Shown piece after piece: positions 41,763-54,097 of a DNA stretch of 64,000 nucleotides. Origin of the DNA: Albugo candida. Its lineage: Eukaryota > Oomycota > Peronosporomycetes > Albuginales > Albuginaceae. A program made the position numbers and the translations under genes. Under the pieces are notes generated by a model that was not told where the DNA came from, did no database searches, and saw only the letters and a list, made by a program, of their open reading frames with translations. The stretch covers positions 992,001 to 1,056,000 of the forward strand of contig CAJNAR010000145.1 in assembly GCA_905220665.1 (NCBI GenBank), in the 5' to 3' direction. The first letter of the stretch is position 1; each line of letters starts with the position of its first letter.

Positions 41763-43712
41763 ATGGTTTTCCGTAACTTGTATCGCAGAGACTCGAATAA
41801 GAATTCAATGGGTACAACGCTTTCTGAGTGCACATGGCAAAAAAGCAATCAATTACCCCATCAGATGAAAGGGATCGATGATCAACGGCGGAATCGGAAT
41901 CAGGATTCAGAGTGGCAGCAATCGGCAAAGCCTTCCAAAACAGCTGATTCTCCTTCCATGACGAAACTGGTGCGTAAGATGTCGCTACATTTTTGCAATT
42001 ATAAAAAGAATGAACTGCACGCGAAAATACTGCGAGTAACAATGGCAGATCGGATGTGTGATCGAGCATGTGGAAGTATTCGAATTAGCTCGCCGGCGCT
42101 GGAATCCCGTGCGCGCAAAGAATCACGAGACATGTTGCAAGATTCTTTGGCAAGACATAGTGCCAAGGATGACTCTGAAATAATGTCTTGCTCCAAGTCT
42201 TTTCATGCGTTCCGTCAAGGCGCTCCTTGGACTTTTAAAGATACGATCAATATCGGGGAATCTGACGAAATCCACTCTTTCATCATGTTCCGAGTTCTGG
42301 ATCCAACTTCTTATTTCTATCGATTTCGAATAGATGATAAGCAACATCTAAAGCCGCAGAAACTGACTGTGCATCTAGTCGACATTGAGTGGCTAAAACC
42401 ACATGAGCAAATTGTCAGCTTGGAGCGGGTGAATGGACTGAAGCAAGCAATTTTGGCGTGGAACGCCTTCACAGAGCCGCTTCTAATTGATTTGAAAACC
42501 GGAGCAATACTCGACGGACACCACCGCTACACGGTGGCAATGCAGCTGAGACTCAAGCAAATACCTGCGGTTCTGATTGATTACTTGGATGACGCAGGTG
42601 TAACCGTGGATGTATGGGCAGAATGTGGACGTGAAAATCTGACGAAATATGAAGTGATTGAAATGGCGTTAAGTACTCAACTGTTTCCCGCAAAAACAAG
42701 TCGACATCGATTTGTGAAGGCACTTCCTCCTATCTCCGTTCCCCTCTCCGTCTTGAAGACACCACCACGTGTAAATATCAACTTGCTACCCAATCTTGGT
42801 GACCACGATGTATTGAACAGTCTCAATTTTGAAAGAACGGAAGAAAGAATCGATGTTGTCCAGCATATAGGTTCTCAAGAACTGAGGAGGTGTCAAAAAA
42901 GTCTACGGGACTTTTCGATGGGTTTTTTTTGTGGTGCTCAAAGTCTTGCTGCTAAACTGAACCGGGCTTTATTCACGAATCGTATTCGCAGAATTGAGAA
43001 TAATGATAGGCGTTATCAAGCACGTGAAACATTCCTTGATATAGTCAAGCGTCCTACTTTACATCATTCTGCTTCTACCTCTTTTTTCGACGTGATTCGT
43101 GTCAACGACCCATCCTCATCCTTCTGCCGACAAAAGACTCAAACATTGGATGACTTTCTATGTAGCGATGCTGCCAAAGGTATAACGTTTTATGGGATCC
43201 GAGTGTGTGATCCAACCTCATATTTCTACAAATTTCGCTTGAATGCATGCCCACGACGAAGTCCGCAACGAGCACTCATTGTATTAGCTGATATCAAGTG
43301 GTTAAAACCTCACGAACATGTTGTCAGCTGGGATCGTGTTGAGGGATTACGGAAAGCTACATTGCGATGGAACGCTTACATGGAACCTCTTCTTGTAGAT
43401 TCGAAGACGGGAGCAATACTTGACGGTCATCATCGCTATCATGTTGGTCTTCGAATACATCTCCGTACAGTACCGGTCGTATTAGTCGATTATTTGGAAG
43501 ATGAATCGATTACGGTGGACGTCTGGCCGAATTGTGGCCGTGATAGCTTAACGAAAGAAGAAGTCATTCGAATGTCACTATCGGAGGATGTATTCCCACC
43601 CAAAACGAGTCGACATAAGTTTTCGGATGATTTACCACCCATTTCTGTCCCATTGGATCGCTTGCGGCAACCACTGCATGAAAATCAGGTGGTAAGTTGC
43701 CTCAATCAATGA
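41763..43712 (+). CDS. Protein with two tandem SerK-like (ParB/Srx-fold) serine kinase domains
   Basis: 649 aa, single exon. Two homologous domains occupy about residues 172-336 and 475-640, each with the SerK/SbnI signatures in the same order and spacing: KPHE (212-215; 515-518), ILDGHHRY (D251-Y256; D554-Y559), a VDVW strand, and PxKTSRH (K311-H315; K614-H618). The second copy is offset by exactly 303 residues at every motif. SerK of Thermococcus and SbnI of Staphylococcus phosphorylate free L-serine to O-phosphoserine. The Glu in KPHE is the proposed catalytic base and DGHHR lines the active site; both are intact in both copies. Each domain begins with RVxDPTSYFYxFR. The N-terminal 170 residues are basic and unrecognised. 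Substrate is inferred; the fold and family are well supported. Confidence 0.82.
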   Translation: MVFRNLYRRDSNKNSMGTTLSECTWQKSNQLPHQMKGIDDQRRNRNQDSEWQQSAKPSKTADSPSMTKLVRKMSLHFCNYKKNELHAKILRVTMADRMCDRACGSIRISSPALESRARKESRDMLQDSLARHSAKDDSEIMSCSKSFHAFRQGAPWTFKDTINIGESDEIHSFIMFRVLDPTSYFYRFRIDDKQHLKPQKLTVHLVDIEWLKPHEQIVSLERVNGLKQAILAWNAFTEPLLIDLKTGAILDGHHRYTVAMQLRLKQIPAVLIDYLDDAGVTVDVWAECGRENLTKYEVIEMALSTQLFPAKTSRHRFVKALPPISVPLSVLKTPPRVNINLLPNLGDHDVLNSLNFERTEERIDVVQHIGSQELRRCQKSLRDFSMGFFCGAQSLAAKLNRALFTNRIRRIENNDRRYQARETFLDIVKRPTLHHSASTSFFDVIRVNDPSSSFCRQKTQTLDDFLCSDAAKGITFYGIRVCDPTSYFYKFRLNACPRRSPQRALIVLADIKWLKPHEHVVSWDRVEGLRKATLRWNAYMEPLLVDSKTGAILDGHHRYHVGLRIHLRTVPVVLVDYLEDESITVDVWPNCGRDSLTKEEVIRMSLSEDVFPPKTSRHKFSDDLPPISVPLDRLRQPLHENQVVSCLNQ

Positions 43713-45563
43713 TAGAGAGTTTTGTTGCGCTTCTCGAGAGAAATATACCATTTTTTGTTCGATTATGCCTTCATCGTCCCTTTGATCTATTTCGATGTGA
43801 TCGGATGATGCAGCTGCCTGTGATTTTGAGAGAGGAAATGCCAAATTAAAGAAAGATGGTACAGCGACCAATCTAATCGTAACTGCCCCATGCCCTTACT
43901 GAATCGATTTTGGATTATATCTTCAGCGTTTCGACATGAAGATTCGTTTTCACCTCAACCCTTCTAAAGCTCAATGTCGATATGTAACGTCAAGCCTTCT
44001 CGTTGATGCTAGAGTATCGTACTGGATTCTTGACTGCCACATTGTATATTTCCACAAATGCTTGGGTCTGTTAGTTCTGAAACCCTGATAAAAATCTGAT
44101 CGCCGAAGTGTTCAAATATTTCTACTGGAATTGGAACGGCTTACAATTTTACTATGACGACTCGTGAAGGCCCATGGTACCATGAATTGCGTACATAGGG
44201 CGTCGATACTTCTATGCTACAAGAAGGCGATTATAATCTTATGACTTTCTGGTCTATAGAGTGTGATTGTTGAGCATAACATACCACATCTGTTCTCACA
44301 CAATGCCTCATCGCCAACTTACATATCACTAAATGTCTACAAACAGGGTCGCCATTACCAAGATCGAAAATCAACTAGTAAAGTTGCGACCCCTTTGAAT
44401 AGCGTATCTGAACACTCAATACATTGCATTCTGGAGGATAGATCATCGCCAGATTGAAAAAAAATCAAGCAAAACGCATTTGAGTGAGCTAACCAGTGCA
44501 TAAATCGGTGCCTAACTTGATGCACAACAAAGAGCCATTCAAATTGGAATGGAGTAGCATCTACTTGATACTATTAAAGTATTTCTTGCATGATTGACAT
44601 CCACTTTATCAACAAATATCGTGTTCGTCTTCTTATTCCACTTCACGCCGAATCATCAAATTTTTTACTGGTAATACGACGTCATACACCTGCCTTGCTG
44701 TTAGTAATTTATTTAAGCACGGCTTACACATTAGATTCCAGTTTCAGCGATTTCTTTCTCTCGGTTCAATACTTCGCTCTTTGGAAGATAGAAGCTGCTG
44801 TACCAATGACTTACTTCCAAGAAAACTCTAATTTAAATGGTGTTAACTTTCTTCCTTTGTGCTGGCGCTACTCTAATCTACATTTTCGCCACCTTTTGCG
44901 CATACTCCTGGTAGCCGACCATTCCAGTGAAAATTCTAGCAGCACATTTTTGCCATCTGTTCTCAGTACAAAATCTGGAATACAAACCGTTGCCATGACT
45001 TCCCTTTTCTCATCTGAGTTGATTTTCCTAGGCTATTCCACAATAAAGTATTGACCAAATAGCTTAAAATGGAGAAGCGTGAACATCCGCTTAACAGTTT
45101 TATCCCTCATTTTGACAACATGTGACAAACTGTCAATTATTCTATGAGCAATTAGATGCTCACATGTGTCTCAGCTTACCCGAATTCAGTGCATCAACTT
45201 TCCGTGCTCGCTGCTGCTTCGGGACTGGTAGATCGACTACGATGCTCAGCAACCTGCTTTCCAGTGGTATCGAGCAATTCCATTGAACGTATATATTCAG
45301 AGGTAGATATCAAGTACTTCAAAAGCAAGTGTGGGTATGAAATCCTTTCACCGAGATGAAGCCGATTCATAACGAAAGGATTATTGATAAAACATGCACT
45401 CCACATGATGTATCTTTCCAAACACCGTATCTTGCCGGATATATCGACTCAAACACCTCCCCATGACAGATGTACAACGCAAAACCATATATAAAATCAG
45501 TGTGGGTGTGGATGTGACTTTTGATACTCATCGACGCATTTGCAAGGCCCGGTCTTAATGGAC
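43713..45563. other. No gene seen
   Basis: 1.85 kb. The longest frame (44590-45054, plus, 154 codons) has a composition unlike the neighbouring genes and no motif. I treat it as chance or relic. No repeat or RNA gene was seen. Confidence 0.45.
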
Positions 45564-46367
45564 TCAAGATGCAGCATACTCAATGGCAGAGTCATACGCT
45601 TCGCAATTTAATGATGATGCCATGAACAGCGACATCTCGCGCACAAACGTATCAGCTCTGCCTTGCAGAAATGGCTGTAATTGCTCTATTAACTCATTGT
45701 ATGCTACCGTTGTTCTGGATGCTGTAACTTTCTCCAGTACCCACTCAATCAAGGCGATGAATATGGTTAGATCCGTTGAGTATCCTAAACACGCAATTAG
45801 TTCACGTTCCACCCAATCGATCCATTGTGAGCGTTGCTTTCTTGGAAGTGGTAAATTCTTGATACTAATTTCCTCAAGCAGAATTCCATTGATTCGAATG
45901 GGTACAAGACCTGGCTGATAGACCAGGCGTCTTAGCCGCGTACTGAAATCCAAAGTGTCCATTTTGAACTTAACTCGTCGAAAATGCTTCATAGCACGGC
46001 CAAATGTCAGATCGTTATCCAACTCGAGCTTGACCAAGTTTATATCAGAGGTGATATTTGCGTAAAGTGTATCGAATTCGCGCTTGCACATCGGACACTC
46101 TGGAAGTCCTCGCTTTTGAGATTTCTTCTTCACGTGATCTACCCACAAGCAAATACAATCGCAGCAAAAAATATGCCCGCAGTCTTGAGTCATTACTGCT
46201 AAGTCAACTTTTTGCAGACAGATTGGACACAACTCATTTTCTAAAGTATCATGTTCGTTCGAATGAACCGCTTGCAAAGAAGTGGCTGATACCTCAACGC
46301 TTTCGTGTGCGTTATTTTGAGCACATAGTAGTGCCTCGAGTTCCACAAAACCAGATTCTTGCATCAT
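45564..46367 (-). CDS. RING-finger E3 ubiquitin ligase, TOPORS-like
   Basis: 267 aa, single exon. A complete C3HC4 RING lies at residues 47-94 (C47, C50, C63, H65, C68, C71, C91, C94), with a long 19-residue loop before the last Cys pair containing VKKKSQKRG. Trp75 after the sixth ligand is at the E2-contact position. After the RING, a helical region (about 95-250, FRRVKFKMDTLDFSTRLRRLVYQ) resembles that following the RING in TOPORS-type ligases. There is no membrane segment. It presumably transfers ubiquitin with an E2; the target is unknown. The gene upstream on the same strand ends 43 bp before its start. Confidence 0.8.
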   Translation of the reverse strand: MMQESGFVELEALLCAQNNAHESVEVSATSLQAVHSNEHDTLENELCPICLQKVDLAVMTQDCGHIFCCDCICLWVDHVKKKSQKRGLPECPMCKREFDTLYANITSDINLVKLELDNDLTFGRAMKHFRRVKFKMDTLDFSTRLRRLVYQPGLVPIRINGILLEEISIKNLPLPRKQRSQWIDWVERELIACLGYSTDLTIFIALIEWVLEKVTASRTTVAYNELIEQLQPFLQGRADTFVREMSLFMASSLNCEAYDSAIEYAAS

Positions 46368-46410
46368 GCGGTCGACTGGAGAAATTTATCCAATGAATAT
46401 ATTCTAAAAC

Positions 46411-46921
46411 TCAACATTGTTGTATGCACACAGATGTAATGGCACGCATCAGAAGAATATCGCAGAGTTGCTCACTTTCAGGCAACAGACAGATAAAGTG
46501 ATATTCAAGAATTTTGCTACGCTTTGTGTCACCTGTGGTGCATAGTACCATCTTCAAATTAATCTGAAGATCGCTTCCTTTTGATATTACCAATGCCATT
46601 ATCTGACAGGCACTTAAACTTCGAAATGTATCCCTCACCTTGCGTCGAACACTCATCTTCATACCTCTGCGTGCGATAAATTTTGCCGAACGTCGCAAAA
46701 AGCATTGATTCTTCATTCCACCAATATTCTTTTCAACAAAGGCCAGTACTCACCATCGTAAAATAAAATTTCATCTTAACCTTTTTGTGTGTAGTGCAGT
46801 TGGCTTCCAAAGACGTGCATGGCACGCACGAGATAGCCGACATTTCGAATGAAGATCGATATTCGTATCCAAGTGCAAGTAAATCATCGTTCATTCTATC
46901 GGCAAGAATACTATTCATCAT
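46411..46921 (-). CDS. Small protein, two exons, unknown function
   Basis: Exons 46921-46754 and 46710-46411 join in phase 0 over a 43-bp intron (donor GTGAGT, acceptor ATGAAG), the shortest in the window, giving 155 aa. The predicted product has several Cys (CVPCTSLEANC), a basic centre (RRSAKFIARRGMKMSVRRK) and a C-terminal helix-rich part ending CIQQC. I do not recognise a family or membrane span. The frame stays open across a second possible donor, so alternative structures exist. It is adjacent to the RING gene on the same strand. Confidence 0.5.
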
Positions 46922-48900
46922 TTAGCTTGAGCATTTAGCTTAAGCAACGCGATCATACGAGGTCAGGATCACGTATGGCTAAGTAATTTGAGCGAATTTT
47001 ATCGAAATGCCTATTGTGAATCTTGACTCATTCGTTACTTTCATACGCGAAATGACGATTTTCAAAATGAACGTACGCAGTTCGCGTACAGCAATCGAGT
47101 ATCGAAAGTACACACAAGCTGAACGACCGCTGATGCACGGAAACTTATGATATATGTCAGCTCAATCAAATGCATCAAACTTCTAACATTACATTGCTAA
47201 GCATAATTAGAAAAGATACATGAGCATAAAATCTTACAACGTAGTTTAGAGCACACATTTCTAGGCAATGGGTGACTCACTTTCACAATCGCTTGATAGC
47301 ACTCGTGTAGGAAGAAAACTATTTAGATAAGACAGCTATATCAAATTGCGAGTTGATTGTACACTTGAACATCATGGCAGGCGAAGTACTTTCCCTAGGG
47401 AATATAGCTTCCGCTTGTTCGCTTCGAAACAAGCCACATCTCAAAGAAATATGAGCAACAAACTCGACCACGCCAAACAAACGAAAAACTTGAGGAGTAT
47501 GCAGAGCATACTTTCTATACTAGAGTGCGATGCAGGTTGAAAACAGCCATAATATAACATCACATTGAGTAGTCTACGGCGCGACGCAGCTTGCAACTAA
47601 AGTGATATGTCAGACGATTGAATCAACAGCCACTACTTGAGGGATGGCCAATATTTAGTCGCTGTTAATAAATAATTTCTCTTCTATGGTCAATATTCTG
47701 CTGTCACTTGTTGGATCTCGAAAATAGTTGATTTCGATCCATTGTTTTGCAAAGGCGCTGTAGTTAATTCAGTATGGAGCACAGAATTCTAATATATTAC
47801 ACAAGTTGTTGATTAAGGAGCTGTATCCTTGGTTGTCATAGTGGCCAGGGATAATTGCACCCGATTGAAGACTTGCGACAGTGGAGTATGTGTGCTGCTT
47901 CAACTGGAAGGATCCCCTCTACGCTGATGAGCGCGTTGAATGGTATAGCCATCATATGTAGGTCAGGAGATATGATTCTCAACCGCCACGAAGATTTTCA
48001 GTACAATGCATTCGTAAGGGAATGATCCTCACGTATTTCAATGATATCTGTAGATACGTAGCCTGCTACATTGACGTAGAGTGTTCCTCGGAAAAACTGA
48101 AAGCGTCAATTGCCAGATTCCCCTTCCGTACCGAGAAAATGCTTTTCAAGATCGACACGTTATGCCCCGGGGCGTGGAAGATTCTCTGAACGAGAAAAAA
48201 ACCGCGGGCAAAGTTCTGTATTCCCTCTTAATGCTCGACTCGTCCCTTTATAAGAAGTATGCGTTAAAAAATGAACCCATCTCGCGTATTGATCCAATTT
48301 GGTCAAGTGATTGTGATTCTGGTAATTCTTTGGATATAAAGCGACCAAAGAGCTCGCATTTGGAGCGAGAAATGTGAGCCGACTGCTTCGATTTAGAATT
48401 AAATAAGAGCTCAAAAAGATAAGCACACTTTTTATTGTTTTTTGGAATGACAGCTCCGAATGCTTTAACGACGTTCCATCACCATTTCGCCTCCCGATAC
48501 CGGCTAAGTCACGAAAGCATCGCAAGAACCGTTATAAACCGTATGAAAATGGATTTCACTGCATTTTGTTCTGTCTCATCCAATAAATAACTGAGAATGC
48601 AATGGTTTTTGTCTCATTGATGAGCTGCGATATAATTACAATTCGATTCTATCCCATCTTGAAGTCTGCACACGCCAGCGACAGCTGTGGTCGCTCTATA
48701 AAGTCGAGGTTTCATCGTACATCGTCTAGAATACCCATCAAGTGGTCGCTTGTATGGTCCTTTCCCTCCAAAACGATACGTCAGAACTATCTCGAAGGAG
48801 ATCGTTTTCTTAAAGCGCAGACGACCTGCATCTTCGATGAGATTCTACCATATTTTTTGAATCGTAAAACATTGTGAGGTCGAAAAAATAGCCCATAGTG
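46922..48900. other. No intact gene; short coding-like remnant near 48020-48176
   Basis: About 2 kb at the start of the gene-poor block. A frame around 48020-48176 (plus) reads protein-like, with CRYVACYIDVECSSEKLKA and FRTEKMLFKIDTLCPGAWK, then stops at an in-frame TGA. It may be a remnant of a larger gene or part of the relic that starts at 48.9 kb. No other signal. Confidence 0.35.
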
Positions 48901-48919
48901 CTAGTACGACTGGAACATT

Positions 48920-50620
48920 TTACTTGTCGAATCAGCTTTTAATGCCCTGCGAGGACGTGCACTCAGTTATCAAACTGGTTAACAAGCTGTTACTGACGCG
49001 GGCCTTTTATCGATCTCCGAGGCTTCAAGAGAGATGCGATCAAATGTATCTTCAGGATCCTCCGGGAACGTCGACAAAGTGGTGCACTTATATTATCTGT
49101 TTGTCATTGTAATGAATCTGCAGGCTTTTGTGTGCGTCCTCACGATGAAAATGAAAATGCTGTAATAGCCCTAGAGTGTTCAATTGCAAAGTTACGGAAT
49201 ATCGCTCAATTGGCGCTGGAGGAAGTTTAAGTGCTACCGAGCTGATCGAGTCACGTCCAGTCGAGGTCCTGATTGCAGCTTCTTTGAATGCGATCACTGA
49301 GATATAATGGAGAAGGAATCATCTATGCGGGTGCTTAAATCCGTCTATATGGAGAAGGGATGTAAACTGAAAACATCATCAACAAGCTGGAAATAGCATG
49401 GGTAACTAAAGTGCAGCGATTCTACCACTCGCATAACTTGTTGGGCGTTTAGAGTCTTCTCGATTAGGTTCATTCGTCAGGGAACTCGAATCACTTTTGG
49501 TTATTCTTGGAAGACTAAGACACGATGTAGATCTGCATATTGTGAAGCATTCTGTTTTGGTCTCGTGCGCGCTTTAAAAAAATGAGGGTATTAGAAACCG
49601 TACAGAAGATAACACACAAAGACTTGCTGTTTAAAAGGTGTATTGGGATCTCCCTTAGCAACTATCTTATGTCTCGCTGTGAACTTTCACTACCTACGAC
49701 TATTCAGGAGATGGTGACCTTCCACCAGTGGAGGTCTTCAACTTACCGTCGCTGCAATCAGTAGATCCGGTTTCCAACAGAGGGTGTGTGTGATCACAAT
49801 GTGATGCTGGAACCCGTCGTGTCAAAGGCCTTAAACCGATATACCTCTCAAACCGCATCCAATCTCGTTAAATTAGTGACAATGTTGGCGGTCCAAGACC
49901 CAATGATATCAGTCTTTCAGTGTACAGAATCCTTCCGTGTTTTCTGTTTTACTTGTAAGAGTTGTCTGAATGCTTTAATGATGGATTCCTAGACGAATCG
50001 AGTCTGGTAGACCCAGTAGCAAGGCCTTCAAGTTTGCGTTGTTTTGCTGCTGCTGGATAAAAGCATCGTGGAGCAACAGTTGCGAAGATATCGTTTGTGG
50101 AGATGTTTGCCAAATTACTTTGTGATGCAGACGCTCGAGTTCGGGACATGCCGCCACCGTCGTAAATCAGTTCGGAATAGGTATCTACTCGCTATTGGAG
50201 CACTTCGAGAATGAGGATGTACTGGTTTCCGTCGGGGTAGGACCTTACCTCCTTGCAAATAAAGTTTTACGTGTACCAAACTGTTTATCACTGAGGTCGG
50301 TAGACCATGTGTTTATCCGTAGAAGAAGAGCACGAAAATTGATCTCTGAAGTAAGCTTGCAACATCTTATTTTTCTTCTAGGGCCCAATGTTTAAAGAAT
50401 ACGAGAAGATTATCCGCTTTTGGTATATGATGAGGTAGATCATGTCAAAATGGAACATTGGTCGCACAAAGAGGTTAGAGGGACAGACTTTGTCGCCTGG
50501 TTTATGGGAAAAGATTTATTACGATCTCGCTTCCCGTTGAAAGTATATCAAGTTCGAGGTCGGCGGAAGTACTCGCATGGAATCCTTCTCTGGACAGCAT
50601 AAATGTTCGAGGGAGCTGCG
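48920..50620 (+). pseudogene. Relic copy A of an unknown helical protein family
   Basis: Stretches of coding-like sequence broken by stops and frameshifts, collinear with the minus-strand copy B at 59.6-61.2 kb. Shared pieces, in order, are AAAGTGGTGCACT (49077), the DENENAVIALECSIAKLRN block (49143-49200), the ATELIE...AFLDAI-type block (49225-49290), the HDVxLHxxKHS block (49520-49550), DHNVMLEP...RYTSQ...LVTMLA (49785-49890), and RGTDF...LRSRFPLKVYQVRGRRKY (50480-50570). The family looks alpha-helical and repeat-like. I cannot name it. Compared with B, A carries an extra segment of about 200 bp near 49585-49780. Confidence 0.6.
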
Positions 50621-53600
50621 AGGAAAGTGTGGTGCTTCTAACCATTGAAATTGCGACAAAGTTTGATGCAAAAAAGCTATGAGAACGATCAAGTCGTCCT
50701 CTTTCGATGAGTACAGCCGCAATGTGTACGCGAGCATGTAGCTCCCAGCAGAGACAACAGCCGCTTGAACAAGAGCTCGAATATTCATCAAACGTATCAG
50801 CTGCTAGAAATAAATCTCCAAATGCTCCCGAGTCTTCACCATTTATGGACAATTAAGCGCAGTCACAAAGAAGCGGGTATATAAGGAGGCGATATTCGAC
50901 CAACAATGATCGATCCAGTCGATCAGACAGATTACATGCAAGAGGGCGAACTGAAGCCTTCTCTCAACCAAAAGGCCGAATGAACTAACATCACCGATGG
51001 TTTGCACTCTAGAAACTGGCATGAATGTCTCTGTCGATTGTAATTCTTCTTACAGCTGCAAGAATCGCCGTACTTCAAATCCAGCCGCCTACAATTCGTC
51101 ACGGGGACTCCTCCCACTTCCCTATCACGGCACCGCAACCATTTCCTACTTCGTACAGTTTAGACATAACCAGATCAAAATCTTCCTTACCTCTTTTCGA
51201 TCGGCTACGAAATCGACTTTGTCAGCTTCTTGGTTGTCTCCAAGCTAGCTCTAAGTACCTCAAACGGCATCGGATTTACTTTCTTTGTCTTCGTCTTCGA
51301 TCGTACTGGTCAACTTTTCGTCGACTTGAGATTGCAAACTGTACATGAATCGTTCCCGCACGCATCTCTCGTTCCGACCTAACAGTAATTTTCCGCCATT
51401 GTACGTTCACCAAAGAACGACAATACCTCAGAGCATTTTTGCTATCGGACAAGGTCGTATAAAACATTTGCGCCTATCTACTAGAGATAGCAGTTTAGGT
51501 TGGTATTGGTCATGACACCACCAACGGTAAACAATCCAATTGCAGCGAATCGTTTGATGTCTCGGATCAAATGGATTTAAAGGAATATAGATTGATGTTC
51601 GTCTATTCAAAAGTACACGTATTACTTTCAAGAATGTACAGGTTGGTATAGTTCTTTTTGAGTGCGGAGCTTCTTCCGAAAGTTTGTTTATGCTCTTCCT
51701 GCATTGGAGGGTATCGACTTGTTTTGTGCTGAGCGTTATGATCGCATGCACTCTGTGGTTCTGGCGGCACAAGCTGCTCTGCCTGGTCACAAGTTTTTGT
51801 TTCTTGTTTTCCTGTGCTTTCACATTCACGCCTTCTTGTAGGTTATCGGTTTGATTAGCTTCAAATGAAATCCGCTTACAGAAGAAGCACTCAGGCGATT
51901 TGTAAAGCACAAAGAAGCATAAAGAATGCTCGTTCGACAGCAGACACGTATTTATGTCAACCCTCACGTCGTCAGTGGTATGCTTGTACCAAGCTTGTGT
52001 TTAAATGTGAGGCTGATACTGCTAATAATTGCAGAAGGTGGGGTGGTAGCAGAGAAGACTACTCGTTCTCAATGGAAGTCTAGAGGTTTCACATCTCGAA
52101 TTCATCTCGAATTGATGCAGGTTTTCGGTCGAACTACTTTGTGATAGAATCTTTCAGCTTGCAGTGCTTCTATTGGAATTTGGTCAACGAATGCATCAAT
52201 CATCTTCGATCACAAGATCGTACTAATTTTGACAAACAATCTGCGATTCCAGCTCAGCTTTTTCTCGTGGACTTCTCGACAAGGACAGAGTGTTGGGACT
52301 GGTTTTGTGATGTGACATCTAAAATTTGTTGTTAATATCACGATGAAATAGTAGATCCATAAAAGCGTCGACAATATAATTGACAGATCCGCTGTCTACC
52401 CATGCCTCTGCCGCATCGTTCCGTTATTCGAATAAATATGTCTAAATACTGATATATCTATGAGCATTCTCAAATATACGGAATTGAAATTAGCATAATC
52501 TTCCAGTCATAGATTAATAGTGAGTGATATGGAATGCCGTATTCACCCAACGCGTCGCGCAAGAACGACCCTAGGCTTTCAAAAACGCTCTATCTTAAAA
52601 GTAGTATTTGAGCCGTCGTGAATAACTACTTAGATGCATTTACCGCCAATAATTCCATCATGGAAGTTGATGGTACTTCCTTCCATGTTGTAAATAGGGA
52701 AGTTCCGCTGAGGTGCAAATTGTAAGAACGACTGCAACTGCTGGAGATCTATAGCAAGATAGTTACTCACAAGGTTACAACGCGATGCGATCATAATGGG
52801 ATACATCTGGACCACATAAAATAACTACCATTGTCTGATAACGTGTCATACAGAAAGTGAGCCAAGTAAATGCATTTACCTGTCTCGAGCTAGATTTCGG
52901 TTCGCTGCAAAAAAAGGTTAGTAGGATTTTCCGATTTGCCGATAAACAGCAGATCAGCCACTCCAAGGACTATTCCATGCACGACATCTAAGTCTTTGGC
53001 TTGGATGTTGAGAGAAGAGCATTCAGTGAGGAGAAGAAGATCATTCCCCAATTATGGTTTTTAGACCTCATATTGTCTACCGCGTTAACATTTGAGCAGT
53101 ATGATCTTGCACGAAGTGGGCTTCCACGGGTGTCAAAAAGCTCCATGTTCGCCTCTTATGTTTAGTATATACTGAAAAGGTACTGGGATGGTTTTTTTAT
53201 TCCTGTAGAAATCGCCTTTTCCGATCATGGTAGTAACACTCACACACAAGTGCAAGCTTTCAAGATACCACTGACAGCGTTCTAACAGATTCCAGCTTAT
53301 GGTCAAATGGTTCGGAATCGGCCGTATATATCCTAACATATCTATCCATCAATGTCATACTTGCTAGAGACTATGCGGTTACTTCTGCGTGCGACCATTC
53401 GATTGTGCTGTTACAAAAGACGAAAAAAATCGGATAGTGTTGCGGCTTTCAGTCTTGGAAGCAGTGACGACGTCGCGGTTTTAAAAAATCTATGAAATGG
53501 CCCTCAAATATTGAGTTGTCTGAATACAACGGACACCTCTCCCCATTATTGCTGAAGAGTGCGTCTCCATTCTGACGTCAACGTGTTCGGTAGGTTTACA

Positions 53601-54097
53601 AGTCCTTCATGCAGCTGGAACGCTCTGGTATTTGTTTTTGTGGTGATCTTCTTGAATCGAGTCTCAGATTGAGAGCGCAACAAGGGAAAGCTGTCTGGAA
53701 ACGCTTTAGTTGAAGTAAATGAAGCAATGAAGCAATGAGCTTTGTCTGGGTCAGACTCTCTGAGTAATGGAAGCCCATACAGATGTTCAGCGATAGAAGC
53801 GTCGCACTATGTCATTATTTACGATAGGTATTCTGTGACGATCACCACAAGAGCAGCTTTCATGCATTTAAACACCGGAATGAGCTAGTACACTCCAATT
53901 TCAGGGAAACAAGCACAAGGGTGCTAAGAAAACGTTTAAAGTCATAGAAGACAATGATTATGAATTATGCGAGGCAAAAATAAAACACGCAAGTTCAAAT
54001 GACTCGACAAACGACCCGATCTGTTTCCTGCACTTTTCCGGAATTTAAACCAAAGTGTTACAGAAAGCTCATCCGTGATTTACGATGCCATCGAGCC
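50621..54097. other. Gene-free stretch with possible retroelement debris
   Basis: About 3.5 kb without an intact gene. On the minus strand around 52375-52420, AEAWVDSGSVNYI looks like the DSG protease site of Ty1/copia elements, and a 179-codon minus frame at 51428-51967 has linker-like, Gln/Ser/Lys-rich content. Both are weak. There are no terminal repeats. Confidence 0.3.

Noticed and set aside
44590..45054. 154-codon plus frame, hydrophobic in places
   Set aside because: No motif, no match to neighbouring codon use, and it lies in an otherwise featureless stretch. Chance frame or relic.
51428..51967. 179-codon minus frame, Gln/Ser/Lys-rich
   Set aside because: I considered a copia linker or gag remnant, but no conserved pol motif is in frame and the match is only compositional.
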